Shown: positions 10,313 through 22,392, counted from the stretch's first letter. The stretch is 64,000 bases of DNA from Nymphaea colorata (GCF_008831285.2 NC_045150.1:16239362-16303361); one strand, 5' to 3'. Notes: generated from the sequence alone by a model not told the origin. Made by a program: numbers and translations.

Positions 10313-10372
10313 CAAGCACCAAGTCATAAGGGTGCAGGTACCAGTGCAGGTGTGGGGCAACGGGCTCAGGGA
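10113..10372 (+). repeat. Degenerate 69-bp tandem repeat
   Basis: Units begin near 10113, 10193, 10262 and 10331 and share GGTGCAAGTGCAGGTGGGGC, CACATCAGCCTTCTAAG and AACCAAG-like words. The unit length of about 69 bp is a multiple of three. The last unit lies beyond the stop codon of the overlapping ORF. Confidence 0.7.
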
Positions 10373-10443
10373 TAGCAAACTTGAAAAGCATGGGACTAGC
10401 AGGGGTGTGCGTAGCAGGGGTGTCCTGTGGTGTTTGCCTACAT

Positions 10444-10453
10444 AAATAAATAA

Positions 10454-10503
<50 letters not shown>
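10444..10503. repeat. (AT)n microsatellite
   Basis: ATAAATAAATAAAT followed by nearly pure AT dinucleotides. Confidence 0.95.
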
Positions 10504-10505
<2 letters not shown>

Positions 10506-10652
10506 TAATGTCTAACCATTTGAGACTGCTGTAAGATGTTTGAAATAAATAAAATGTGTGAAATTGTTTAAAATTTGGGAGCACATTCTAATAAAATTTT
10601 CATTTCATAATATGTTTTACTAATGCAAAATCAATAACTTTAAACGAAACAG

Positions 10653-10829
10653 ATGAATGAGGCTGATAGGCAGCCAAAGTCCATACCAGTATTTGGGGCA
10701 TCAAATTCTTGTGCTGTAAAAAAAATTACCAATGAACAAGTTGAAGCTCGGTGGGGCATGCAGCACAATGAAACACCGAAGAAAGCAGACCGCATGTCTC
10801 AGATAGACAAGATTGCATGGAAGCTTTGA
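10653..10829 (+). CDS. Small hydrophilic 58-aa ORF, possible last exon
   Basis: ATG at 10653 (directly after an AG at 10651-10652, so it could also be an exon start) to TGA at 10827-10829. The peptide is charged and compositionally protein-like, starting MNEADRQPKSIPVFGASNS and ending QIDKIAWKL. PKSIPVFG loosely recalls the PxFGxW start of the NOI/RIN4 motif, but the Trp and the rest of that motif are absent, so I do not assign it. Nearest upstream coding-like sequence is the Pro-rich ORF ending at 10312; the two could be exons of one gene. Function unknown. Confidence 0.35.
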   Translation: MNEADRQPKSIPVFGASNSCAVKKITNEQVEARWGMQHNETPKKADRMSQIDKIAWKL

Positions 10830-12160
10830 CTTCCTGTCAAATGATGGAACAACCAACTACAAACTTATATTCCCACCTTCATTCCTCCAACTCTCTCTCT
10901 CTCTCTTTGAAACTCGTGTAGCTTCCTTTCTCATCCCTGCAATGCTGTAGAACAGAACATGATGTTCCGTTGTAGTCAACACAAACATTGGATGCTAGAC
11001 ACTCAAGACGAACTGGACACAAGAACGGTGGATATGAAAACCCACTTTACTCCGCGGCGTTCCTTGTTTTACCATCGAACACTCGCCAGTGGCAAACTCG
11101 ATTAACCTCTTTAGAGACGCTCGATCTCAAAACCGTTACTCACTGTTTGGATGGATGAAAAGGAAGGAAAATGAATGAATAGAAATGATGAAAAGAAAAT
11201 GAAAGAGAAGAGCATGAGGGAAAGAACAAGCAAGAAAAGGGAAAAGAGTTTCACTATTTTTCCTTCCAATCTCTATTTTTACAGTTATTAGCTCTCTTTT
11301 CATTTTCCATTATTATTAGTAATGAGTCATACATGAAACACTTTTTTTCCATTCCTTTCTCTCACTCTCGCTCGCTCTATGCTGTTACTCTGTCCCTTCC
11401 ACTCAAAACGCGTGAGTCTGTTCCTTTCCCTTCATCGCTCACTGCATCTCCACTCTTGTTCTTCTGCCATCCTTGTTCACATCTCTTCCCGTTGCAGTAA
11501 CAGCATTTGGAGGCTGCGTTCCAACCCCCCTTCAAAAGTTTCTGTGTCTTCCAAAGCTATGTTTCTCCATCTCTACAACCTGCTACCCTTTCTTCTCTTC
11601 TTTACAGCTTCTCTGTCCTCAAACCGCCACCATGGCTTCTTCCAGGTAAGGGCCACTTCAAGCTTATAGCTTTGTCATCCACCTCGCAACAAGCAGAACT
11701 CGTTATGCCCTAACCCTCAAAACCGCCAACTCATCTGATATTCTTCCCTCCGTAAATCGATGAAGTTCCTCGAAAGTTCACATCAAAGAACCTTGTCAGC
11801 ATCGTTTGCAGGCACAACAATGGTGACATCGCCATCACTGTCTTCGATTGAGCCTTGGCGCAGCTGAATTTCGTGCGTAAGTGGCTGAGTCATCACTTGT
11901 TGAGGTGATCCTGCACCAGCTTGGAAGTGAGGCAACCTTCGAGAAAATCATCAAATTTTCTCTTTCTGTCTCTCTCACTCATCTGTGGTATTCCTCTCTG
12001 GATCTGAAGCAGCATTGATTGAAAACTACACATTTTCATCCCATTTTCAGGTACCCACATGGCTAGCCCTCACATTGTTTGATGAAATGTCTGTGAATCT
12101 CTCTTTCTATATATATATATATATATGTCTATATATCTCTCTCTGTGTGTGTGTAGTGAA
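10830..12160. other. No supported gene
   Basis: Includes (CT)n at about 10893-10908 and an A/G-rich stretch at 11155-11245 that starts CACTGTTTGGATGGATG, like the end of a small TIR element, though I could not find its other end. ORFs at 11379-11713 are Ser/Leu/Phe-rich without a recognisable domain. Confidence 0.5.
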
Positions 12161-12162
12161 TA

Positions 12163-12903
12163 AAAGGGAAAAACCAAACCAATCAAAATTAATTATTAAA
12201 AAATTGGTTTTTACAACCTCACCTTATAAATATGATCTTAAAGAATAATTTTGTGAGCAACAAATATTAAGTTGGTTTTTCTTGCTTAAATAATGTTTTC
12301 TTAATAATAAAAAAATGAACTGACTCTTATAACATCAAAAATTTGGTAATGGAAAGATTAATTTAAAAAAAATGTCTAGAAATAAAGCATGATTTATATT
12401 AAATTAGTGTTTATAAACACATTAGATGGTTCATTTTTTGTTTAAAACACTCTTTGACACAAATATTAAGGGGTTTATATTTTTTATCACTTACCCAAAT
12501 GGTCTAGTACTATGTGTGTGTAGGAAGCTGGCAGAAAACCTGACCACTTGGGTAAGAGGGAAAAAACAAAGCCATCAAAATTAATTATTATATTTTCCTT
12601 TACAATCTCACCTTATAAATATGATCTTAAATAATAATTTTGTGAGCAAAAAATATTAAGTTATTTTTTTTCTTGCTTAAAAAATGTTTTCTTAATCGGA
12701 AAAAAAATGTACAACTCTTACAACATCAAAATTTTGGTAATGTAAAGATTAATTTTAAAAAAGAAAGTCAAGAACTAAAGCATGATTTATATTAAACTAG
12801 TGTTTATAAACACACTAGATGGTTCATTTTTGTTACACTTTTTAACACAAATTTAAGAGGCTTGGCTTTTATTACTTACCCAAATGGTCTAGTACCTACC
12901 AAT
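12163..12903. repeat. Tandem duplication of an AT-rich unit of about 390 bp
   Basis: Copy A (about 12163-12525) and copy B (about 12553-12903) share long stretches in the same order, such as ACCTTATAAATATGATCTTA, AAAGCATGATTTATATTAAA and ACTTACCCAAATGGTCTAGT. Differences are scattered substitutions and short indels. There is no coding frame. Confidence 0.9.
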
Positions 12904-12904
12904 C

Positions 12905-12939
<35 letters not shown>

Positions 12940-14249
12940 AAACCACAACGATCCACCCCTTGTAGTGGCATGGACATCTTCTATAAATTTTGGTAGTTAA
13001 ATAGTCAACCATCTTGAGTCCTTAACACAGCCCCTGCACTCGCTGACCAGCTTCATGAAGTAAATGGATTGGGCAACACCCATGTCTATTGGGCCCAAGG
13101 ATCGATTTCTCGACATAGTTCAGGCCAGTAACCAACCAAGCCCCCGCTATGGTGGGTCAAGCCCAAGGTTCGATCTTAGTTTAAACTGGTGCGTGAGAGA
13201 AAATAAGGTTCAGTTATTAACTGAATTCGGGTGTCTTAGATAGTAATAAACCTAAGCCTAGATTTAATCAGAGTGAAATTCTGAGCCATTTTGCAGTAAA
13301 TATAGGATTTAAAGTTACTTGAACCCAATGTTGAGCTGATCGAGCTCCAAGTACGTACTGCAAAATCAACTCCAATGTACAACCAATTCAGACCCAATTA
13401 GGCTGGACTCAGGAAAACTCGATAGAACGACTCCGCTCTTCTCCTGTTCCACCCCAGCCTGCCTGGGTGATTTCACTTGTATTCTCTACCTTTATGCTAA
13501 AAACAATTTAATTCGCCATGCAGGAAGGGGGTACATAATAGTTCTGTATCCAAAACAGCTGAAACAAGACATGAAAAATATGCAACTCTTAAAATCGGGC
13601 TGTTTGGCAATGAGAACAATTTGTAAACTATTCTCTGAATACATTTTAAAGATTGAGACAGATTCATGAAACACATTTGTTAGAATGTTCCACGAGTCTG
13701 CCCAGCGATTTTTTGGGCATATTCGTAGAACAGTTACAAGCTGTTTATTTTGTCAAATGGTCATTTAAGTTAACAATCCTACATATAAATGGCCCCTTTC
13801 AAGTTTCAACCTTGGAAAAATTAGAAATAACTCGAAACTCAACTATAAGGAAATATGTTAGCTGCTGTTGTAATATGAAAGAACTTTAGGATATTTATAG
13901 ATCATTTCGTAGATCGGATCATGTTTCTCTTCGAATAAAACACTTGTCATCTGAGAATTGAGGAAAAATGCCTTAGCCACATAAACAGGAAGAAGAATGA
14001 TTAGCTTAGATATCTAGACCTTGTGATGATTTGTTTTGTAAATTAATCAGCTTAATTTCATTTCTCATCTTTCAAATTAATTACAAATAGAGCATACACA
14101 CATAGGAACTAGAAAATTTTGCACTCAGTGCAGAAGTTTATAGGTTAGGTAGTTCAGCGGAAAAAAGAAAAAAGAAATGAAATTTAAAAATTCCAGAACC
14201 ACTCCAAGTATTCAAAATAGACTTATATTTTTTTACCTACCCACTGCAC
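12904..14249. other. Intergenic, no gene recognised
   Basis: Opens with (AT)n(GT)n at 12906-12939. The short ORFs at 13492-13889 have no recognisable motif. Confidence 0.6.
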
Positions 14250-14850
14250 CATGTTAGGACCTAGTTTTTAGGCTGACCCGGTAGCCAAACGAACAGTTAA
14301 ATCCCTATTTAGCTATTTCATTTGGAGTTTGATTAACCATCTGATATGTGTATATACGCCCAATTTTCCTTACGTTTTAGAGCTTGTGGATTCAGATTTT
14401 AACAGACCAAGCTTTAAAGAGAGGTTGGATGACATTAGATCTGTTCAAAGGATTTCAGAATTAAATGTCAGAATCCAAAACAGGAGGACGCAGACGCCAA
14501 TCCCTGATCTTCCTCATGGCACGTCAGCATATAATTAATCTCAATTCTCCCAATGCGCCTCTCCTGCTTCAACACTGCATTTTGCAAATTGTAAAAATTT
14601 CTGCCTTTCCTTCATCATGTACGGTTTCTCTGGACAGGGTTCTTAGAGATGGAGAAGATGAACTAATAATCTCGCTTGATTACCCAAACCTGAGGTTTTA
14701 AACAGAGGACATATCATGAGCATATTTCACTTATACTGCAACATTGATTGGCAGGAATATCATTGTAGATTTCTCAATATATAGCGACGAAGGGTCCACG
14801 AAGGGTCTTAGTGTGAACATCCAAATCAAGAATATAACTAGCCATGCTTA
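14250..14850 (+). repeat. Duplicated segment, copy 2 (partner at 6160-6804)
   Basis: Matches copy 1 in order and orientation from the GGCTGACCCGGTAGCCAAACGAAC text to the GGTCTTAGTGTGAA text, with many substitutions. The shared frame holds LVDSDFN and LDDI but then differs, so this is probably a decayed duplicate. Confidence 0.5.
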
Positions 14851-14954
14851 ATCAGTTGAAGTTGCTTACATTGAATTTTATAGGCAAGTGGAGAGAAAAA
14901 TCAACTCAAATAACTGTATTTAGCTCCTTGACTGGTAGCCCCACTACTCGGGGC

Positions 14955-15110
14955 AGAGCTATAAATTTTTCGTGAGGGTGTGCAAATTAAAGTTTCTAAA
15001 TTTTGACTAGGGCTGAAATATCATTTTTCTAAATTTTTATATAAAAACAAATGAAATTTTCTAACATTTACATTAAATTATTTTTTTAAAAAATTGAGGT
15101 GAGGCCAGGG
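14955..15110. repeat. Dispersed GCAGAGCTATAAATTTTT repeat
   Basis: Starts GGGGCAGAGCTATAAATTTT, has an AT-rich middle, and ends AAAATTGAGGTGAGGCCAGGGCCC. A related copy is at 58435-58610 (GGTGGAGCCAGAAACTTTTT ... AAAATTGAGGGTGGGGGGCC). The present copy ends where the GC-rich gypsy LTR remnant begins. Confidence 0.6.
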
Positions 15111-18100
15111 CCCAAACGGGCCGCCTGAGGGCTGGACCAACTGAGGAAGGGCCGAACGGAGCTGAGGACACAGGCCGAGTGTGGCCGAGGAGCGCCTGTC
15201 TTTGTAGCCGCCTGCTGCCAAGGTGCCAGACCTGGATAGGGCAGCCGCCTGCTGCCGAGCACCGAGGAATGTTGGTCGCACGCTTGCAACCGCTGGCCAA
15301 GGGAATGCGACCGCCTGTCGCAGATGTTGCGGCCTGAGGTATCACCGAGAGCGCCGAGGGGGGCTGGAGCCAAGATGGCAACTCTGACCTGCCTTCACCG
15401 AATGTGGCTCGGCCACGTGCGCCAGTCTGCTGCCGACGATAGAGGAAGTAGGCCGAGAGAGGAGCCGGAAGGGACAAGTGAGGAGGCTAGTCTGTGCGGC
15501 TGGACCTAGGCCTAACTAGGCTAGGGTGGGCTTGGACGGAGATGGCTCTATGGGTAGGTCTGGTTTAGTCAAGAGGAGGTTAAGGTTTGGGTAGGCTTGG
15601 TCGAGATGAGCTTAGGTGGGAGAATGGGTTACCTAACTAGTAGGTAGGCTTAAGCAGGAAGGGGATGGTCAAGTTTGACCGAAGGAGTGGTCGGGTTGAC
15701 TAAGTGGGGTAGGCTAGACAAGGTGTGGACCGAGTGAGATGGGTCTGGGTGTTAGATAAGAGGGGGGCCACATGCTAGACGCATGGCACTAGGGTTTGGC
15801 TAATGGAGGAGGGTAGGTGCGGCGGATTGAGGATTCCTAATTTCGCTAAGGGGATAGCGAGGTTGCCGGTTTAGGACGAGGGCAGTAATGGACGAATGTT
15901 GACTAATGGGATGGGGAAAGGGATGACGCGCGAGGTTGCCTAAGGGGGTGAGGTTGAGGACTTGGCTGGTCATGCCAAGGGGAGGCGTCCAAATGGTGAC
16001 ACGTGGCCGGATCAACGGCCACTAGAGAGAACGCTAGGAAGGAGCTAGCGATAAGGAAAGGAGGCCCAATTCCTTCCTAAAGTGAAGGAGGGAAGATCGG
16101 TGAGGATTCTTGGCAAATTGGATGAGGGCCAAGAAAATTCTCTCGAGATCTCTCTAGTTCTCGATGTAGGACACGTGGATGGGATGTGGGGCATGGATGA
16201 GATGCGGATATAGCTAAGGAAGGAAGGTAATCCGGTTGGCTACGAAGTAGGAAAGGTGAGGGAAACGCGTGAGGAGGTTTCCAAAATCGTAGGGGTGAAG
16301 ACGCGTGAGACTTACGTGGCTGCTGCGTGGCACCACGTGGGACCAGGTGAGATGCATGCAGGAGGAGCTGGTGATGACGTGGCATAGGGGATTGATGAGA
16401 TGGGGACACTTGGCAAGATGGAGGGACGAGGCACAAGATGACGCTAGGGTTGGCTAGAAATAGGGTACCGATAAGGCAAGAAACGGATTTGCGGCTAGGG
16501 GATTTCCAAAGATGTGGGGCACATGATGCGAGAGGCATTCACGGCTGGGACGAGGTTAGCTAGAGTTGACACGTGGCTAGAACAAAACTGGGAAGTGGCT
16601 GGATGGTGGACACGTGGCAAGATGGACAGCGGGGATTGGGTAAGAGAGGACTTACCCGGAATAGCGCCGGCAGCCAAGGGAGCTTCACACGAACACGCCG
16701 GCGGCTAGGATTTCTTCCAAGCTGAATTGACCAACGTACCCTTGATGTTTCCGACCGGGACGAGGGCAGACTTGTCCTTCACGCCGGAAGTTGCAGCAGT
16801 GGCTGGAAAATGTGCAGCGGCCACTGGAGATTCCGAATTCCGGCCAAGGGCCGAAATCACCTTCTAGCGGTCCGATCAAGCCAGTTTTTGAATATCTTGA
16901 CCTTCTTCTTGTGGCGATTCTTCTGAGATGATTGGCTGGGGTTTGAATCCCGCCCGAAGCGTAAGTTTTCACTGCTTGAAAGGCTGCTGGATCGGAAGCC
17001 TTTGGGGAGGAAACCGAGGGACAATCTTGATAAATTTGAGCTATTTCCACCGTCGGTTTCTTCTTAAACTTCTTAAAAGTTAACTCCGAGATATGAAGAT
17101 GATGCCAAGCCGTGTAAGAGGAGTCCTAAGGGAGGTTTCACCGTGGAAACCCAGACCCACTCTTGGGTATGCCGAGGGAGAAGACTAAGTTCCAGGAATA
17201 AAACGCCCAATAGAGCGTCCACAACACAAACCTTGAAAGCACGCTAAATATCTTAGAAACTAACCTTTTCTTAGAGTCGAACTTGAAGATGTTCGCCGAA
17301 GCAAAGATCTCGAAGCTGCCCTGTGAGGACCCGGCCTTTCAATGCCAGTGGGGTTGCAGGAGCAGGAGTCGGAGTTCTCTTGCAATGCCGTGGGGAGGAG
17401 GTACGTGGTCAAGAGCCGCAAGTCACCGGAGCGCCGAGGAAGCCTTGCCTTCAATCCATTGGCTGATTGGGTAGAGGTAGGCGATAGAAGAGATTAGAGG
17501 AAGGAGGAAGAAGCCGTCGGTTGAGCTGAAGAGGATGACCATTGCCGTGGACGACGCTGGAGCACCAAGGGGGGTTCGGTTGAAAGGGGAGGTGCCATGG
17601 GGGTAGAGGACGTGAGGGGGGAGAAGGAACACAACCACGCGCAATGGAGGAGTGTGAGAGAGAAGATGGAGAACTAAAGAGAGGAGAGAGAGTGCAACGC
17701 ACCAAATGATTTCTTATTTCTCAAAAAGCATGATTTACAAAAGGATCCAAAAGCTTATGTACATTCCTAGTTTGGACTCGGTTCACAAGTCTCGAACCGG
17801 TTCCTCTACCCAAACTCATTTACAAGTGGAGCTCAAATCCGCTCCTTATTACAAAAGCAACCCAAATCCAATTCCAAGAATCAAAGCAAATTGCATAAAG
17901 AATGAAACGGGCCTAGAGCCCAACTTGAAATAAATGCCCCCTTGAGCCTTGTGAGCCCAAGGTGGGGACCTCGTGCGGGGATCCACCCGCACTTCAGATT
18001 TGGATCGAGAGCTAGGTTTGGATGACCTAGCCATTTGCCTAAGACCTTTGGTCCTAGACTGCCTCAAGGGCTCTAGGGATCGGACTCACGTTAGGTTCAG

Positions 18101-18180
18101 ACGCTTCTAATTCGGAGAGTCCTACAACTAGTTTCGAGGAGCCTTGAGGACCTTCCTGCACAAGCACGCACTCAGACCTT
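15111..18180 (-). repeat. Older Ty3/gypsy long LTR remnant
   Basis: GC-rich, non-coding sequence, unlike the AT-rich flanks. It shares landmarks in the same order with the better-preserved LTR at 18572-22020: GACACGTGGCC, GGGTATGCCGAGG, a GAGAGAGAG-rich stretch, and TTGCTCCGCCCGCTCC before the pol tail. The left border and terminal TG are not visible. The many GC-rich ORFs here are not genes. Confidence 0.65.
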
Positions 18181-18194
18181 GTTGCTCCGCCCGC

Positions 18195-18350
18195 TCCACA
18201 TGCTGCAACTGGTTCTAGTGCTGCCTTAACCTCTCTGGGATCTTTTGTCAAGCTCAGAAGAGACCGTGCCAACAAATCTGATGCTCTGTGTTGTCTACTG
18301 CTAGGCTCGGCCTGATCGACCTCTTCTGGGTTTGGACCTAGAAGTGGGTC
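18195..18350 (-). pseudogene. C-terminal tail remnant of a second gypsy polyprotein
   Basis: On the minus strand this matches the end of the neighbouring chromovirus polyprotein: GGGTCCGTAACA here against GGTTCGTAACAG at 22167-22180, and the same purine-rich stretch after the stop region. The frame runs on into LTR sequence on both sides (the open stretch is 18054-18482), so it is a relic. It shows that another element of the same family lies here, with its body lost. Confidence 0.5.
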
Positions 18351-18355
18351 CGTAA

Positions 18356-18569
18356 CATTATCCGACTTAGACCATTCTAGGCCAAGATCAGCCCTACTAG
18401 CTAGGATCTCCAAGATGGGCCTATCCAAAAAACTGAAACCTAAGTAAATTAAGTACAGTTTTCTACCTGACCGGACAGGCACCCCGGCATAAATCCCTTA
18501 GGTCAGTGATACAAGAATGGTTTCTCAAATCTAGAGGCTTAACCTACTATAGAAACTAAAGGGTAAAGG
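18356..18569 (-). repeat. Stray 214-bp copy of the gypsy LTR terminus
   Basis: It matches the first 220 bp of both long LTRs (from TTATCCGACTTAGACCATTC to AAAGGGTAAAGGCCT). It resembles the distant LTR at 27578 more closely than the LTR it touches at 18572: both have AAATCCCTTAGG and AAGTAAATTAAG where the adjacent LTR has AAATTGCTTAGG and AAGTTAATTAAG. Confidence 0.85.
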
Positions 18570-18571
18570 CC

Positions 18572-21500
18572 TGTTAGAAATTATCCGACTTAGACCATTC
18601 TAGGCCAAGATCAGCCCTACTAGCCAAGACCTCCAAGATGGGCCTATCCAAAAACAAAAACCTAAGTTAATTAAGTACAGTTTTCTACCCGACCGGACAG
18701 GCACCTCGACGCAAATTGCTTAGGTCAGTGATACAAGAATGGTTTCCCGAATCCAGAGGCTTAACCTATTACAGAAACTAAAGGGTAAAGGCCTTACAAA
18801 TGCAAGGGATTACAAACAAACACTCACAACTCACTCAATATCCACAACACATTCACATACACAAACTACGACTAACAGAACAAACCACGCCCAGTAACCC
18901 AGTAGGTGGCTGGCTGCCCTACGGTTGTGTCTTCGGCCTTAGGCCTCCAAAGAACCGCGTGGTGAAGCGATGGCTTGCACTGGCTAAAGCAGTAAAAACA
19001 GGATGAATAAAACGGAACTACCGCCCCAGTATCTACAAGGGGGAAGCAGAGCGTTACCGGCCTAGAGTGTCTAGGCGTTGGAGCAAGTGACTTCAGGGGA
19101 ATACCAGTGGCAAGCCACTCCCTGAAGTATCTTAGCCACGGAGGAAGAGGGGGCGAGAGACACGGTCCGCCTGACCACTCGGAAGAGAGTAGTGAGGTGA
19201 GAAAGGTGCTCCGCCCGCCTGGTCGAGGAAAGGTGGAAGAAGCGGAAGTGAAAGAGTTCTCGGCCCACCTGGTCAAGAGGGGAGGGACGCTAGACTCGGC
19301 CCACCTGACCGAGCTGTGTCGAAGATGGTAGGAATGCGCCGGCGTCGCTCGAGCGCTAGAGTGGATATTGCCAAGTGGTGCGCAAGCCTTGCCAAGAGGA
19401 GGGCTACCGTCGGCACTAGGAAGAGGCCGATGCGAGAGAGGAGCAGCCACGGGCAAGAGCAAGCACGGTGAGGGCTGACGCTGCTTGGCTCGGCCCGGCC
19501 GGCCAAACCTTCGCGATAAAGGCTGACGGCCGGCGGCCCACCTAGCCACGAGACTGGCTAGGCGACGGTGGCCTTGGGATGAGACTCAGACAACCCTACT
19601 ATAGACTCAAGTGAGGCTAAGAAGTTCGGACAAGGGTAGACTTGACGCGATTGGGGTAGGATGACTAGATAGAATGGGTCAAAGGGTTAGGTTGGGTCCG
19701 ATTAAGTTGGACCTGGGTTAGGTTTGACTATGTTGGGTTGACTAGGTTCAGACTGGCTCGAGGTAGACTAGGTTCGGTTTAGGTTTGACCAAGGTAGTTG
19801 ACTTAAGGTTTGACCTAATGGATAAGGCTGACACAAGCGAGGTCAAGGTTGACACTCCAGTTTAGGAAGGTACGACCAAGGTGAACAGCTGCTGAAGATT
19901 GACAAGGCTGCCATTTCCTAACTAGGAGTTACTAGATTCGGGAGAGACAAAAGAAGAAGGTAATGGCAATCACGGACATGCAGCACTAATGGCAAGTGCC
20001 GTAGCCCTTGCTGCCGCTATGGAAGGTGGGGGAAGAGGTAATGGCACCAAGATAGTGCCGGTTACCAAAGTGGAAAAATCGCATGGAAGAAGAGATAACG
20101 CGTGATGAATATGGCAAGATGGGTGGTGAGGTTATGGCGCACAAGGATTGCGCCGAGTTAGGAAGGATGAGTAACGCAACAATTAAGGAAATTCCACATT
20201 ACAGAAATGGAAGGTGGCGAGGAGGCACTGCAGAATGCGCCGGATGAGATGAGGAAGGACGGTTATGGAAAGACACCCGCGTGGCCGCTTGCTACAATTA
20301 TGGCAAGTAGGAACGGCTGGCGCTGAGCTTACCAAAACGGATGAGAAGGAAATTGACGATGACCTTCCTAACATGCAGAACCCAATTTAATTAAAGTAAC
20401 ACCCGAAAAGGAAAATGCTTCAAGGATCTAATTGCAATGGGATGGGAAAGGAGGCTAACGAGCAGCGGTTACCAAATGAAGAACTTGGCGCGCCCGTTAG
20501 GGAAAGTGGGGAATGAGGCAGGAGTATCTCGCAGCTCAGCTAGGAAGCTGGATGCGCGACACGTGGCCAAAAGAACATATAGGATTCAAGGAAAGGAAAG
20601 AACGAAGTTACCCTTGCTCGTTATGAGGAAAGCGGCTAAGGAACTTTCCCTTAACGTCGACTAAGCTTGGACTAAACTACCCGTGTATGAAATTAATATT
20701 GACTATCTTACTAAGCTCAACAGAAGGGTAATTATGGAACACTTTTTTGGGAACTTGGCTATGCCGGACTGAGAACCACGGTGACGGAAATAGGGGAGTT
20801 TTGGCTGAGATTTTCAGTCATGGAAGTTGCTTGTTTTCACACCAAAGGACACCAGAATTAAACTCAGCCGTGGGCAATGGTCTGGCTATGGTTTTGAGCC
20901 AATGACATGACCGAACTAAGCTAGAGATGCCTTGGGGATTGGCTGGATCGACGGCTCAAGGTGATCAATCCGAGAGACAAGCCTACGGATTAATCTCCTT
21001 ATTTTCACGAAATCGGACGCCCAACTAGTGGACAAGCCCGAGCTCTGCTTGGCCAAAGAGAAAGGGAAGACCGAAGGAAGGAAACAAGGACCTTCAGCCG
21101 GTGATCCTAGGCGAATCTCTCGGGTATGCCGAGGAATCCACCAAGGCCTAAGGCCTTAAGCCAACTTTATCTCCTCAACTAATCTAACCCAAAAACTCAA
21201 ACCGAGGGAGGGGTACTTGCCTTCTTACGGTTGGAAATCCAATATTCGAGTTTTATTTTGGGATTTGAGCCATCAACAACACTTGCTTTGACATCTTGGA
21301 TGGTTCTTCACAAGATCACGCTGGCCTCTAATCTACCGGCTGGTTTGGGTAGATTGCACCGTGATAGCACGATCTTCGCCCTTGGGGGGAAGAAGACTCA
21401 AGCACAAAGGAAGGCACCCGAGACTTCTACCTTAGTAAAACCGTTGATGTGCGAGTTGGAGGGAGAGAATGAGATTGGGGATGGAGAAATTGACAATGCA

Positions 21501-22017
21501 CAATGATCTTTACTTGTGATGATTCGTCAATCACCACGAAGGAGGAGATGAGCTTCTCGGCTGGCGCCAAGAAGGTTTTGCGAGAGAGAACAAGACGAAT
21601 CCATGAGATGGCAAGGGAGAGCAAGACGATAGGGAGAGAGAGAGAGTGATGCTCCAAAAAATTGATTTTCTCTTTCTTCAACTATTCCAAAGCATGAGAA
21701 TTACATTGCGCCAAAACACTATATACTCTAAATTGTGGAGTGAGTCCTAAGTGCATGACCCGTCCACGACCCAAATCCAAAGTACGAAAGCAAAGCCGAG
21801 ACTAACAGTCTCGTGAGTTCAAACACTAAAACAAATGCAGTAAATAAAGTCTTTGGCCTCGCCGCTAGGTTTGGCCCGCTTAACCTGCCTAGGTTCGGTG
21901 CTAGGCTCACCCGTGACTTGGGTTTGGACTCGACGCTTGGCCTATAAGATCTAAAGTCGGAATCAAGTCCTCTTAGCCCTGTGCTCCCGATCTCTGATGC
22001 CCGTGTCTAGCCCTTGG
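18572..22017 (-). repeat. 3' LTR of the gypsy element (about 3.4 kb)
   Basis: The left border TGTTAG at 18572 matches TGTTAG at 27578. Similarity to the other LTR continues to about 20441, where the other copy is truncated. The right border is inferred from the purine-rich tract (minus strand) at 22018-22035 and the polyprotein stop at 22048; a CTAACA at 21802-21807 is an alternative end. GC-rich with many spurious ORFs, none a gene. Confidence 0.75.
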
Positions 22018-22047
22018 TGCTCCGCCCGCTCCGCCATCAATAGCACC

Positions 22048-22392
22048 TTAGATCTCCATGTTAACCTCCTTAGGCACATCTGACCCGGTGCCTAAGCCTG
22101 TTATTGCCCTTGCTTCCGCTGCTCGACTTTTCTTGGCCCTGTTGGTCGTGGAAGTGATTCTCCTCGTAGGAAGGTTCGTAACAGATCCTCCCTCCTTAGA
22201 TGGAGCTTGTCTCCAAGCTCTTGCTTTTGGGAACCAATGAGAAATTCTATCAAATTCCTCCCACGAGGTACCACTGTCTGGCCCTTCCCATTCTATTAGG
22301 ACTTCATGCCTAACCCTGCCTTGACGTTGCACATGCCTATGCTGCAGGATATGATAAGGTGTTGGCAGTTGGTCCAGAACTTGCTCTATCAC
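22048..22392 (-). pseudogene. Gypsy polyprotein C-terminus with chromodomain
   Basis: The frame reads HILQHRHVQRQGRVRHEVLI, then EWEGPDSGTSWEE, a chromodomain core with its Val/Leu-Ile-x-Trp strand and the SWEE motif. Chromodomains of chromoviruses steer integration to heterochromatin through histone marks. A charged tail (PTRRITSTTNRAKKSR) precedes the TAA at 22048-22050. The domain itself looks intact, but it is cut off from integrase by stops and frame changes upstream (toward 22450). Confidence 0.8.

Noticed and set aside
10031-10519. 162-codon minus-strand Cys/Thr/Leu-rich ORF
   Set aside because: Antisense shadow of the 69-bp tandem repeat plus the AT microsatellite.
10653-10829. NOI/RIN4-like protein
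   Set aside because: Only a loose PxFG match; the Trp and the rest of the motif are missing.
15073-17705. Many ORFs of 60-150 codons
   Set aside because: GC-rich LTR remnant without stops by composition; frames overlap on both strands and match no family.
18872-19549. 225-codon minus-strand ORF and similar ORFs at 28139-28526
   Set aside because: They lie in corresponding parts of the two gypsy LTRs; GC-rich composition explains the open frames and no domain is visible.
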